Source: Cryptomeria japonica
Taxonomy: Eukaryota > Streptophyta > Pinopsida > Cupressales > Cupressaceae
NCBI RefSeq assembly: GCF_030272615.1
Contig: NC_081406.1
Span: 458,704,072-458,768,071, forward strand
Length of the DNA: 64,000 bases
Reading direction: 5' to 3'
In this document: piece by piece, positions 1 through 10,228 of the stretch
Layout: every line of letters starts with the position of its first letter
How positions within the stretch are numbered: the first letter of the stretch is position 1
Notes under the pieces: model-generated
Seen by the model: the letters and a program-made list of their open reading frames with translations, nothing else
What the model was told of the DNA's origin: nothing
Database searches by the model: none
Made by a program: the position numbers and the translations under genes

Positions 1-1183
1 TGTACTTGAAGAGTAGGTATATATTGAGCAACCAGATGGGTTTACCCTATCTGAAGACAGTGACATGGTATGTAGGCTACACAAAGCATTATATGGTCTA
101 AAGCAAGCACCTAGGGCATGGTATTAGCACCCACATTCCCATCTTGTGAAGATTGGATTTGACATAACAAGTGAAGATAGCAATATCTACTTGAAGCCTG
201 AAGAAGATCAGATCCTGATCTATGAAGTTTTTGTTGATGACATCATCTTTGGTGGAGATGACAAGATGAGTCATGAGTTTGCTGATGAGATGAAGAAAGA
301 GTTTGAAATGTCACTCATAGGGGAGATTAAGTTCTTCATTAGACTGTAGATCCAGCAGATGAAAGATGGAATCTTCATCACTTAGTCCAAATATGTCAAA
401 GAGGTGTTGAAGATGTTTGGCATGGAAGATAGCAAACCGGTTGGTACACCAATGGTGACCGGTTGCAAATTGACAAAGGAGGATGATTCCACACTGGTTG
501 ATGAGAAGGAATACCGATCAATGATTGATAAGTTGCATTATGTAGTGCATAGCAGACCGGATATTGCACATGTAGTTAGCATCACTACAAGGTTCCAGAA
601 GAGTCCAAGAGAATCTCACTTGAGTGCAGTCAAGTGGATTCTTAGGTATCTGAAGGGAACAATTGACTATGGATTGTGGTACCCATACAACAATAATTTC
701 AATTTGAAAGTATTCACAGATGCTGATTGGGCCAGTAATGTGGATGACCGGAAGAGCACAACTAGTGGTGCATTCTTTCTCGGTGGTAGATTGGTCTCAT
801 GGATGAGTAAAAAGAAGAGTTGCATCTCTCAGTCTACGGTGGAAGCGAAGTATGTTGCAGCTTTCATGAACTCCACTCAGACAATCTGGATGAAGCATGT
901 ATTGGAAGGCTTCAAGATCCCTATGTCTGAACCGGTAAGTATATTCTGTGATAACACAAGTGCTATCAATATATCAAAGAATCCAGTTTTACATTCTAGA
1001 ACCAAGCATTTTGAGCTTAAGTATCATTTATTGAGGGAAAAGTTTCAGAATAAAGAGATTGCACTAGAACATGTGTCCAGTAAGGAGCAGTTAGCAGACA
1101 TATTCACAAAGCCTCTCCCAAATACAACATTTGTGCTTTTGAGAGGTGAATTAGGGGTATTGCCCCTTCAGGAGGTGAACTAA
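1..1183 (+). pseudogene. copia-1 pol, RT C-terminal part and RNase H
   Basis: This is the end of a Ty1/copia polyprotein whose 5' part lies outside the window. The frame begins in reverse transcriptase with the conserved block LYGLKQAPRAWY near 89-124 and the catalytic FVDD motif near 230-241. It continues through the connection region (GTPM, YRSMIDKLHYV) into a well preserved RNase H with TDADWA, VEAKY, CDNTSAI and the closing LADIFTKPL, so all four acidic RNase H residues appear present. The family copies retroelement RNA into DNA inside virus-like particles. In-frame stops lie at 14, 125, 347 and 383; those at 347 and 383 sit where relatives have glutamine, so CAG->TAG is the simplest explanation. 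From 404 to 1183 the frame is open. The element is dead, but its family is clearly Ty1/copia. Confidence 0.93.
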
Positions 1184-1414
1184 AAGTGGTTTTTCCACAT
1201 CAGTCAGGTACTGGATAGAGAAATATTTGGTTGATTGGTGTGTTTAAGGATGCTACTCCTTAGGGGGAGCAGCATGAGGAAACAGTGATGATTGTACCTC
1301 CACTTTGGCATTGTTGTCAAAGGGGGAGAAGAAGTGAAGCTAAAAGATATCTGCAGCAAATGGGGAGAAGATGTGAAGCAGAGAAGATATCTTTTGTATA
1401 TTTCCATCAATGCT

Positions 1415-1426
1415 AAAGGGGGAGAT
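1415..1426 (+). promoter_or_regulatory. copia-1 polypurine tract
   Basis: The purine run AAAGGGGGAGAT lies directly before the TG that opens the 3' LTR. In LTR elements this RNase H-resistant RNA primes plus-strand DNA synthesis. Almost the same run precedes the 3' LTRs at 14928 and 43006. Confidence 0.85.
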
Positions 1427-3032
1427 TGTTGGCATTATGTGAACCGACATGAGCCTTATGTAAACTGGCATGAAGACATAATGATATTGTATGTTGTCAT
1501 TGATGTCAATATGAGACATAGTGTGAACCGACACATGAGATAAGTGAAAAAAGAGGAATCGGCATATGTGTGAACCGGTATATGCCAAAGTGAAGTGGCA
1601 CATTTGTTCAAAGTGAACTGGCATGCAGTTATGGGAACCGACACATGGAAGCACTGTATGACTATCGGTTGGTAAGGCAGCTTCTACTTCGGGGTTTCCA
1701 GTTGGAGTATCTCAAGTTTGTGTGACTCAATCGGTGATCTTTATGTGATGAGTTAGCAATATGATGGAGGACAAATCATGTTGTCACGTAAGCTTTGTGC
1801 GCGTGAAGGATCTTGCATGAAGAAGACTATTCCTATCTACCTCGGGAATGTGCAAAGTCTGTCAAATAGTGATAATGCGTGATGGGTTATCAGCTGCCAT
1901 GAAAACGGTGGATAATGGAAGATGGAGAATGTCTTGAGTTTGACTCAAGACTGGTGCATTTAATGCAGTATGTTTCAATGGTCAGAATCGAACCGTTTGA
2001 ATTGCTCAACCTAACAAGTTTAGGGTTTTACGTTTTTGCTACCGACCTATATGTTCCCTTTAAGGTCGATGTTAGGTTTTTGTCTGAAGTTGTTGGCAGA
2101 AGTTGTGAGTGTGTATACAATGAAAGCGATACAAGATTCTTGCCAGACCATAGGAGAGAAGAGATACCTGCAAAGTGAATGTGCAGAAGGAAAGACGAGC
2201 CTAAATGGATCTGTATTAGTATTAAGTGTTGTTAACAGATCATTGTAATACCTGTTGATCTCTAACCACGTCAACAGTTGTAAAATTCCCTAACAGGGTA
2301 GCCTTAACTGGCTTGATTCAAAATCCCTTAAATCGTGTGGTCTTAACCGACTTGCTATAAATCCCTTAACCGGGTAACTCGAAGCTAATGAGTTCTAAGA
2401 AGCTAGAGAAGCTTAGGAGATCCTTTCAGCTATTGAGTTCTTAAAATCCTCTAACAAGGTGACCCTACTGGGTTTAACCCTTAACCGGGTATTCCTTAAC
2501 CGGGTGATCCCTAACAGGATCGGTTCCTACCAAAACCTATTGTAATGTTCTTAACCAGACAAGGCTCCTAACAGAGCAGACTTCTAAAGAGTTCAAAAAG
2601 AAGCTTGTGGGTATTCATCCCCACCATGGTTTTTCCTAGTTGGGTTTCCACGTGAAAAATATGTGTGTCATATGAAATGCTTTTGTCTTGTGATGCTTTG
2701 TTTTATCTATGATGCACATGAAGGTTCTATGTTCTATGCCTATCTATAAAACATATTGAACTCACTGTTGTGAATATTTGATGGTTAAGTCAACTAGTTA
2801 ATGCATGTGAATATTATGATAATGTGGTATTGAGCTAAGAGAAAAGCTTAGTGAGTGACCGGTTGATGACTGACTGAGCTATACTAGATGTTACCAGTTG
2901 CACTTTGTTTTACCAGTATCTTTGTTTATCAGTCATTGTGAGTGTTTGTTGTCAAACCGATTTTGGACTATTTTATGTTTGTACTGATTCACCCCCCCCT
3001 CTCAGTACCGGTTTGGTGCTAGTGGTTCATCA
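1427..3032 (+). repeat. copia-1 3' LTR
   Basis: A 1606-bp LTR begins TGTTGGCAT right after the polypurine tract and ends GGTTCATCA, so it has the standard TG...CA ends. The ends match those of the pol-less element LTR (36336 and 43006) and the start matches copia-2. A C-rich run near 2990 sits just before the end, as in the other copia-type LTRs here. The five bases after it, TTGAG (3033-3037), are the expected target duplication; the partner lies outside the window. LINE coding sequence begins immediately afterwards, so copia-1 inserted into the LINE. Confidence 0.88.
2252..2577 (+). other. Array of short hairpins in copia-1 LTR
   Basis: At least nine short inverted repeats follow one another. 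Examples: CTGTTGA 2252-2258 with TCAACAG 2271-2277; CCC-TAACA-GGG 2288-2298; AGCC-TTAACT-GGCT 2300-2313; GTC-TTAACC-GAC 2340-2351; CCC-TTAAC-CGGG 2363-2374; AACTC 2376-2380 with GAGTT 2390-2394; CCT-CTAACA-AGG 2448-2459; GATCC-CTAACA-GGATC 2496-2511; GCTC-CTAACA-GAGC 2564-2577. Loops are nearly constant and stems differ. By position the array should lie in the transcribed part of the LTR. Confidence 0.75.
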
Positions 3033-3595
3033 TTGAGTTATCAAGGACAACAACCTAGCTTGCATAAGATTTAAGCACCTCAAGAATTGCACTACTTGGG
3101 TCCTAACTAATTTATACGTGCCTAACACTAAGACTGGGAGAAGTGAGATGTGGAGAAATCTTAGTGGGTTGAGAAGTAGGTTTGCTGAGGACAGCTGGTT
3201 AATCATGGGAGATTTCAATACACCCTTGAAGGAAAATTAGAAAAAGGGAGGGAGTCAAGCTAATCTGGACAATAGATTAGACTTGATGGATTTCATAAAC
3301 AATAATGCCATTCACTATATGGAGCTATAAGGAGTCATATACACTTGGACTAATAGAAGAAGTGGTGAAAATTTGATTCAGGTTAGACTTGATAGAGCTC
3401 TCCTTTCCTTAGATTGGTTTAACCTTCATGATTGCTCTTTATCTTCTCATATAAGGGCAGGATCAGATTATTACCCTATAACCTTCATGGCTGAAGTAAA
3501 GAATAGAAGGAGACATTTCCCTTATAGATTTAAAAAAATGTGGACTAGACACCCGGATCTAGAAAGTAAGATTAAGGACTGGTGGTAGGTCAGTA
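3033..3595 (+). pseudogene. LINE ORF2, endonuclease domain
   Basis: This is the apurinic-type endonuclease of an L1-like non-LTR retrotransposon, the enzyme that nicks target DNA to start target-primed reverse transcription. Visible in order are LTNLYVPN, the metal-binding GDFN block near 3211, YTWTNRR, RLDRALLS, and the final SDxxPI block near 3460. In that block the normally invariant catalytic histidine reads tyrosine (AGSDYYPI), a C->T change. In-frame stops interrupt it at about 3238, 3328 and 3586. The 5' part of the domain and any ORF1 were cut off by the copia-1 insertion at 3032. The domain assignment is secure; the protein is not functional. Confidence 0.85.
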
Positions 3596-5035
3596 TTGAA
3601 GGAAACACCATGTACAAAGTGGTCAAAAAGCTAAAGATTGTTAAAGATAATGTTAAGAAGTGGAATAAAGAATGCTTTGGGAATATCTTTACCTCAAAAG
3701 CTACAATCCTCTTAGAGCTCAAGGAAATCTAGGATGAGATACAAAAAAATTGTTATACTAATACGTCTAGAGACACCGAAGATGCTATTCTTATGAGATA
3801 TCATGATATTATAGTTAAAGAGGAAACCTACTGGAAACAAAGATCGAGAAATGTCTAGTTGAAGGAGGGGGATAGGAATACTAAATAATTCCATATGTCC
3901 ACCTTGAGACATAAGGCCATTAATAGAATTGTTCATATTAAAATGAATGTCAGATGTGTAGTAGATGATGATTCCATGAGCAAGGCTGCTATGGATTTTT
4001 TCTCCAATTTACTTGCTAAGGATCAGAATTTGGATATACAGGCCCAAAGGGACCTCCTAGATAGTATTCCTACCATTTTAGGGGATGATCAGAATGCTCA
4101 CCTGACTGCCATCCCTTCCCATGATGAAATTCAGATAGCTGTAAACTCCTTTGAGGGTAACAAGGCCCCAGGTCTGGATGGCTTTCCCATGTTCTTCTTC
4201 AAAATGTACTGGCATATTATTGGAGATGATGTTACCAGAGTTGTGAAAGACTTTTTTGGTGCTAGAATAATGTTGAAAGAAGTTAATGGTACCTTTATTG
4301 GTCTTATACCCAAAAAGATGGGGGCTGACTCAATGGATCTTTTTAGACCTATTAGTCTATGCAACTCTCTCTATAAGATTATCTCCAAGGTTCTAACCTC
4401 TAGAATTCTTAAGTTGCTTTGTCCTAGGTAGACAAATTTTGGATTCAATCATCGTTGTCCATGAAAATATCCACTCTTTCTGTTTCTCTAAAAAGGAAGG
4501 TTTTTTTCTAAAGCTTGATCTCTCTAAAGCTTATGATAGAGTGGATTGGGATTTTATGATGGATGTTCTCTCTTCTTTTGGCTTCAGCCCCAGAAGTGTT
4601 AGCCTTATCAGGCAACTTGTCTCTTCGACTTCTTTCTTTGTTTTAATGAATGGATCTCCCTCTCCTTTCTTTAAAGCTTCTAGAGGTCTCAAATAGGGGG
4701 ACCCTCTATCCCCAGTTATCTTTATCATTATGGCGGAATGTTTGGGGAGATGTATTGGAAAGCTGGTTGAGAAAAGGGAGTTTTGTGGTTTGAATCCTTC
4801 TTTGGTGGAACAAATATGTTCCCATCAATAGTTTGTTGATGATTCTATAATAATGGGGAAAGATACAATGAAGGATTATAGAAGATTAAAAAAGGCTTTG
4901 GATAATAATGGAAATGCCACTGGTCAACTTATAAACTAGTCTAAAAGATTTATTTATTTTATCAATACCTCGAAGAGGAGGATTAAAATTAGTAATATTT
5001 TGGGTGGTCAAGTTGGTAGTCTGACTGCTTCTTAC
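3596..5035 (+). pseudogene. LINE ORF2, reverse transcriptase domain (N-terminal part)
   Basis: This continues the LINE polyprotein. RT landmarks are NKAPGLDGF (about 4160), LIPKK and FRPISLCNSLYKIISK (4300-4390), the motif A block KLDLSKAYDRVDW (about 4513-4551) with its catalytic aspartate, RGLK-GDPLSP (4680-4710), and the motif C FVDD box near 4832. Stops at 4694 and 4829 fall where relatives have glutamine (CAG->TAG). There is a frameshift near 4430, and further stops lie at about 3730, 3856, 3886 and 4937. The text breaks exactly at 5035, where copia-2 begins, and resumes in phase at 16445. Confidence 0.9.
5031..5035 (+). repeat. copia-2 target-site duplication, left copy
   Basis: CTTAC lies immediately before the 5' LTR. 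The right copy at 16440-16444 reads CTTAG, one base different. Deleting one copy together with the element joins the LINE frame without a gap. Confidence 0.85.
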
Positions 5036-5853
5036 TGTTGGCAATATTACATTATAACAGACAATGAAAGATTGTTGACATTTCAATAAGGATATTGAGA
5101 AGGTTGTTGATGATTATGGACATAACCAATTAAAGATGTTTTACTATCGTGATATTATTATTTTGTCATTGATATAAAGAAATTGATTTTCTAATTCAGT
5201 ATGATGTTGCCATATCTTGAGAAGTGTGATATGAAGATTATAAAGAAGTCGATAAAAGACACAGGAAAGAATATGATGAATAAGGGTATAAGTTATTCAA
5301 TGGGCAACTAATAGCGAGTCAGACAATGATGAGATCATGATGTTTTAGATTGTTTTAACATCATACATATGTTGCAAAATGTAAAGGTTAATACTATACT
5401 ATGGTATCAGGCAAAGAACCTAGTCGGTAAACCCTAAGGAACCTAGTCGATAAACCATAAGGTTATCGCTATTGGTTAATGAAGGCAGAATGTCTACCGA
5501 GTAAAGTTTAGTATTCACCGAGTTACAACCGAGCTATAATAGAATGCATTAAATGTTTACATGTGATATTTAATGAAGGAAGCTGATGAGCTGGAGTGAA
5601 TTCAATGATTTGTAAGCCGTGTATGAAGATTGTTAAAGAATCTATGGTAAAGAAAGATCGGCATGAAGATCTACAGCTCAGATTGAACCGCAACACCCTA
5701 ACACAAGTTCCAAGGCAAATATGCAAGTTCCAAGGTGGGGTAAAACATTTTCAGATCAAAGAATACATTGAACGTGGACAAGATTGAAGATCTGATGGCT
5801 ATGATTGATAATGGGAAATGTGATCAAGGAGATTAAGCAGTTAGAAGATTATT

Positions 5854-5860
5854 TATAAAT
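5854..5860 (+). promoter_or_regulatory. Probable TATA box of copia-2 5' LTR
   Basis: TATAAAT lies in ATTTATAAATAGAAAAC, about 820 bp into the LTR, and is kept in the 3' LTR near 15725. Transcription would start some 30 bp downstream, placing the hairpin array about 220 nt into the RNA leader. The position is inferred, not measured. Confidence 0.55.
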
Positions 5861-6100
5861 AGAAAACTATTGATAAACAATGTATGTGAGCAAGTGTATG
5901 CACAGGAATGCTACATAGTGATTACCGAGCACAAAAGCTTGAAGATCTGTTAGAATAACAGAGTATAGATGCCCAACAGATAGACAAGATTAGTTCTATG
6001 TCTATATTGTATTGAACAAATAGGAATCCTCTTTAGCATTTTAGATGTGAAGTTGTAGATAGATTTTTATTACTGTTATTTTGTGAAAGTGATAGAAAAT

Positions 6101-6313
6101 CTCTTAATCGAGTAGACTTAATAGTCTTATATGTAAATCCTCTAGCAAGGTGACATTCTTATTGAGTGTTTGAAATACTTTGACAAGGTCACTTCTAACA
6201 AAGTGAAGATCCTAACAGATCTGAGGGAAATCCCTTAACCAGGTCACATCTAGCAATGTGTTTGTAATCTTTAATAGGATTTGCTTTTAACTGAGCATAC
6301 TCTAGAAGAGTAT
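6101..6313 (+). other. Array of short hairpins in copia-2 LTR
   Basis: About nine consecutive hairpins: CTC-TTAATC-GAG 6101; AGACT-TAAT-AGTCT 6114-6127; CCT-CTAGCA-AGG 6139-6150; ACATTC-TTATT-GAGTGT 6153-6169 (one T.G pair); CACTT-CTAACA-AAGTG 6190-6205; AGATC-CTAACA-GATCT 6207-6222; CACAT-CTAGCA-ATGTG 6245-6260; AATCT-TTAATA-GGATT and TGCTT-TTAACT-GAGCA 6266-6297 (T.G pairs); ATACTC-TAGAA-GAGTAT 6297-6313. The 3' LTR keeps most of these at 15970-16190. Confidence 0.82.
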
Positions 6314-6571
6314 ATTTCTTAGTGGGTCTGAAATCCCATGGTGGTTTTTCCCTATTTGGGTTTCCACATTAAATCTAGTGTTATGAGGTTTATATTGTTC
6401 ATATGCTTTTGAGTTTGCATGTTTGACAGTTTCTGGTTATATGACTGATATATATGTTACCGAGGTTGAATCTGATGTTTTAATGGATGATTAAGTTTGT
6501 ATGATTCACCCCCCCCTCTCATCTTGTTGGCTATTGGATTTGTACTTATATTAAGTATCAGAACTATTAAT

Positions 6572-6583
6572 TGGTATCAGAGC
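6572..6583 (+). promoter_or_regulatory. copia-2 primer binding site (tRNA-iMet)
   Basis: TGGTATCAGAGC follows the 5' LTR by two bases. It is the standard complement of the 3' end of plant initiator methionine tRNA used by Ty1/copia elements to prime minus-strand synthesis. Confidence 0.93.
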
Positions 6584-6633
6584 TTTGGACTCCAAAAGGA
6601 AAGTTTAAAGGCACTTGAGTTAAAGATCCAAAC

Positions 6634-7700
6634 ATGTATAAGAGGGATGCACCGAAGCTGAACAAGTCAATTTTCTCTACATGGCAGAAAAGGATGGAGC
6701 TACATCTATCAGGAGTTGGAGAATATGCTATATACTATCTCGAGAATTATTTTGTTGCACCGAGAACCTATCCATTGACTATGGAAGAGATAAAGGCGAG
6801 GCAAGAACATATTCAAGCAATGATTGAAATAACATCTGCATTGATTGATTCAGAGTTTAATGATCTAGAAGGATGTACTGATGCAAAGGCAATGTGGACT
6901 AAGCTCATATCTATATATGGAGTAGATGAACATGTTCAAAGAGAAAAAATAGATAGTCTAAGAGGAGAACTTGAATCTATGAGGATGAATGAAGGTGAGA
7001 ACATAACCCAGTACAGTACAAGACTAAAGAAGATTGTAATTCAAATTAAAGGAGCAGGAGGAACTATTGAAGAAAAAGATGTAACAAGTAAGTTGTTAAG
7101 AACCCTTCTACCTGCCTATGCAATCTGAGTCTCTACAATCAATGAATTGAGGTCTGTACCTAATATGCTAGTTTCCTTGGATGCTACTATTAGTAAGCTA
7201 CATGCATTTGAGTTAAGTAATTTTGATAACAGTGGGTCATTGGTAAATAAAGTTGAATCTGCATTTAGTTCTTTTCATCTGAATGAATCTAATGATTACA
7301 ATGAAAGAAAGTATAAGTACTCTGAAGGAGATCATAGTGGAGCAAGTGAAATATTTCGGAAGAACATGGAAGAAGTACACAAACTATATGAAGAAATCAG
7401 AAAGCAAAAAGAGTTTGAAGCACTATTGGCCAAAAGGTTACCGAGAAGCAAAGGTAAGTATAAAGGAAAACTACCTTTGAAATGTTTCAATTGTGGTAAG
7501 ATTGGACATATGGCTTCTAACTGTCTCGACAAAGATTTCACTAAAAAGAGAGATTACCGAGATGACAGACAGAAAGATAACCATTACAGAGGACATCGAG
7601 ACTTCAGAAGAAGAGATAGAAAAACATGCTTAATAGCTGATGAGGAATCTGACGATGATAAATCAGATAAGACTGATATAGAGGAAGTTGTTTATGTGGC
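6634..7700 (+). pseudogene. copia-2 gag
   Basis: This is the capsid/nucleocapsid part of the polyprotein, which packages retroelement RNA. The ATG at 6634 is the first after the primer site. The N-terminal part has the copia gag look (STWQKRMELHL, ALIDSEFNDLEGCTDAKAMW, LRTLLPAY). One intact CX2CX4HX4C zinc knuckle lies at 7483-7524, followed by an Arg/Lys/Asp-rich tail. An in-frame TGA at 7126-7128 ends the first block, and the frame resumes at once; CGA->TGA is the likely change. Gag and pol share one reading frame, as is normal for copia. Confidence 0.9.
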
Positions 7701-7740
7701 TATCAAGGATGGATTAGATGAAGAAAGGTATGAAGAAAAA

Positions 7741-8100
7741 ACCCGAATATCTCACATAAACACTAATGATTCTTTGATTATAGATAGTGAATGCTCACAT
7801 CATATAATAGGAGATAAACACAAGTTTGTTATGTTAGAAGATTATGATGGAGGCTATGTTAGATTTGGTAATGATGCACCATGTTTGGTAAGAGGTAAAG
7901 GATCTATAACACTTCTTGATAATGCAAGATGTAATGATGTTTATTGGGTTGAAGGTTTGAAATACAATTTGTTGAGTGTAGCACAGCTAAACAACATAGG
8001 TTACTGAATAGAATTTCAGAAAGGAATTGTCAAAGTTCATGACAAGAATGGAAAGTTAGCTGCTACTAGGACACAAAAAAAAGGTAATACATTTCACCTT
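7741..8100 (+). pseudogene. copia-2 aspartic protease
   Basis: The domain follows gag in frame and cleaves the polyprotein in functional elements. The active-site triad, normally D-S-G, reads D-S-E (7783-7791) in DSECSHHI, so the glycine needed for the active-site turn is replaced by glutamate through G->A. Further family landmarks are HKFVMLEDYDGGYVRFG and VYWVEGLKYNLLSVAQL. A stop at 8005-8007 ends the block. The N-terminal boundary is approximate. Confidence 0.82.
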
Positions 8101-9000
8101 GACTCAACTCACAATAAGTGTTTGTATGCAAAGATTGATGATACCTGGTTATGGCATAAAAGGTTTTGTCATGTTAATTTTTATAATCTGATCAAAATAA
8201 GTAAGAAGCACCGAGTAAGAGGTCTACCAAGTCTTGAAAAACCTGAGAATGTTATGTGTCGAGGATGTCGGATGGGTAAGATGACAAGATCTAGCTTTAC
8301 AAGTAAGTCCTACACTTCTAAGGGAATTTTAGATCTTGTGCACACTGATCTTTGTGGGCCTATGAAAGTTCAGAGTTATTATGGTGATAAGTATTTCAAA
8401 TTATTTGTGGATGAATATTCAAGGATGATGTCAGTAATGTTTCTAAAAGAGAAATCAGAAGCTTTTCAAATGTTTAAATGGTACAAGGCTAGAGTTGAAA
8501 ATGAAACAGGAAGATAACTGAATGTCTTAGATCAGACAGAGGAGGAGAGTTCACATCTAATGAGTTCAACTTGTTTTGCAATGATCATGGTATTAAAAGA
8601 CAAGTCTCTGCACCAAGAACTCCACATCAGAATGAAATAGCTAAAAGAAGAAACAGATCTATTGTGGATTGTGCTAGAGCACTGATGATTGAGAAGAAAG
8701 TTCCACAAACATTTTGGAGAGAAGCAATAAGCACATCTATTTACACCTTGAATCAAGTTCAATGAAGAAAGGTACTTTGAAGACACCTTATGAAATCTAG
8801 TATGGCAAGAAACCTAATGTAAGCTATTTTAAAATCTTTGGAAGTAAATGCTATGTTCATAAAGATGATAGAAATGGCAAGTTTGATCAGAAAAGTGAAG
8901 AAGGAACATTTATAGGATATTCTTCTAGAAGCAAAGCATTTAAATGTCTGATCAAATCATCTAACAAAATAGTAGAAACTGCAAATGTGGAAATTGATGA
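8101..9000 (+). pseudogene. copia-2 integrase
   Basis: Integrase joins cDNA ends to the genome. The GAG-pre-integrase zinc region is visible (WLWHKRFCHVN, then CRGCRMGKM near 8260). The catalytic core shows HTDLCGP with the first Asp at 8347-8349 and the SDRGGEF block with the second Asp at 8535-8537. The third acidic residue, normally Glu before RRNR, is Lys at 8643-8645 (QNEIAKRRNRS), a G->A change that removes catalysis. A stop after 8510 and a one-base deletion at about 8521 shift the frame. After 8790 the C-terminal part (FGSKCYVHK, IGYSSRSKAFKC) is recognisable. Confidence 0.88.
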
Positions 9001-9199
9001 ATTTGCAGAAAGAAATGATGAAGGAAATTCCAAAGAACCAAAAGACTATGATGAATTTGTCTATGTGCAACTGAGAAGTCCTACTGAGAAAACTGTTGAA
9101 GACAATGAAGAAAATATCTAGTTACCGAGTGATAAAGAAGATCATACAGAGCCTACCGAGCTTGTATTAGCCAAGTATGTCAGAAGACATCATGCACCA

Positions 9200-10228
9200 A
9201 ATCAGATTTTAGGAGATAAGGATGATCCAGTGATGACAAGGAACAAACTAAGACAAAACACATGTTTGATATCTAAATTTGAACTGAGAATAGTGAAAGA
9301 GGCATTTAACAGTGAAGATTGGATAAATGCTATGACAGAAGAGATTGATCAAATCAAGAAGAATGACACATGGACATTGGTCCCAAGACCGAAGGAGAAA
9401 AATGTAATCGGTACAAAGTGGATCTTCAGAAACAAGCTAAATGAAAAAGGGGAGGTCATTCGGAACAAAGCAAGACTAGTTTGCAAAGGTTATGCCCAAG
9501 AAGAAGGAATTGATTATGGTGAGACTTTTGCACCTGTTGCTAGACTTGAAGGAGTAAGACCATTGTTGGCATATGCTACTTTCAATAACTTCAAGGTATA
9601 TCAAATGAATGTCAAATCTGCATTTCTGAATGGAATATTAGAAGATGAAGTTTTCAATGAACAACCTGAAGGATTTGTTGAAGACAATGATAAAGATCAG
9701 GTATGTAAATTGAACAAAGCTTTATACGGTTTGAAACAAGCACCTAGAGCATGGTATGGGAGATTGCACTCTTATTTGATTAAGATTGGTTTTATAAGGA
9801 CAAGTGAGAACAACAACATGTACATGAAGAATGATGAAAATGGAATATTGACCTCAGCCATATTTGTTGATGATATTATATTTTGTGGAAATGACTCTTT
9901 ATGCAAGAACTTTAGAAAAAAAATGAGCAAAGAATTTGAGATGTCATTAATCGGTGAGATAAAGTATTTTATAGGTTTATAGATATAGCAAATGAAAAAT
10001 GAGATTTTCATTACTCAATCCAGGTACATAAAGGAAATCTTGAAGAAATTTGGAATGGAGGATTCAAAACCAATAAGTACTCCTATGACTACCAACTGTA
10101 AACTATCAAAGAATAATGAATCTGCATCTGTTGATGAGACACTTTACCGATCTATGATTGGAAAGTTGCAATATGTTGTTCACAACAGGCTAGATATAGC
10201 ACATCCACTAGGTATTGTTGCAAGATTC
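9200..10228 (+). pseudogene. copia-2 reverse transcriptase
   Basis: The RVT_2-type polymerase is open from 9230 to 9979. Landmarks in order: AMTEEIDQIKKNDTW, GTKWIFRNKLNEKGE, ARLVCKGYAQEEGIDY, ETFAPVARLE, QMNVKSAFLNG, LYGLKQAPRAWYGRL and FVDDIIF (FVDD at 9863-9874). The first catalytic aspartate in QMDVK-type blocks is Asn here (9608-9610, G->A), so the polymerase is inactive. Two adjacent TAG stops at 9980 and 9986 replace glutamines; copia-1 has a stop at the equivalent first position (347). The copia reading frame ends at about 10228, where RNase H should begin. Confidence 0.93.

Larger units (their letters stand above)
5036..6569 (+). repeat. copia-2 5' LTR
   Basis: A 1534-bp LTR starting TGTTGGCAATATT and ending ACTATTA, where the 3' copy ends ACTATCA; the final CA has become TA here. 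It carries a roughly 24-bp duplication near 5430-5455 that the 3' copy lacks. A C-rich run at 6508-6516 and a conserved GTTGGCTATTGG lie near the end. Confidence 0.93.

Noticed and set aside
1204-1654. Overlapping short ORFs on both strands after copia-1 RNase H
   Set aside because: The stretch is the untranslated region, polypurine tract and LTR start of copia-1; the frames are incidental.
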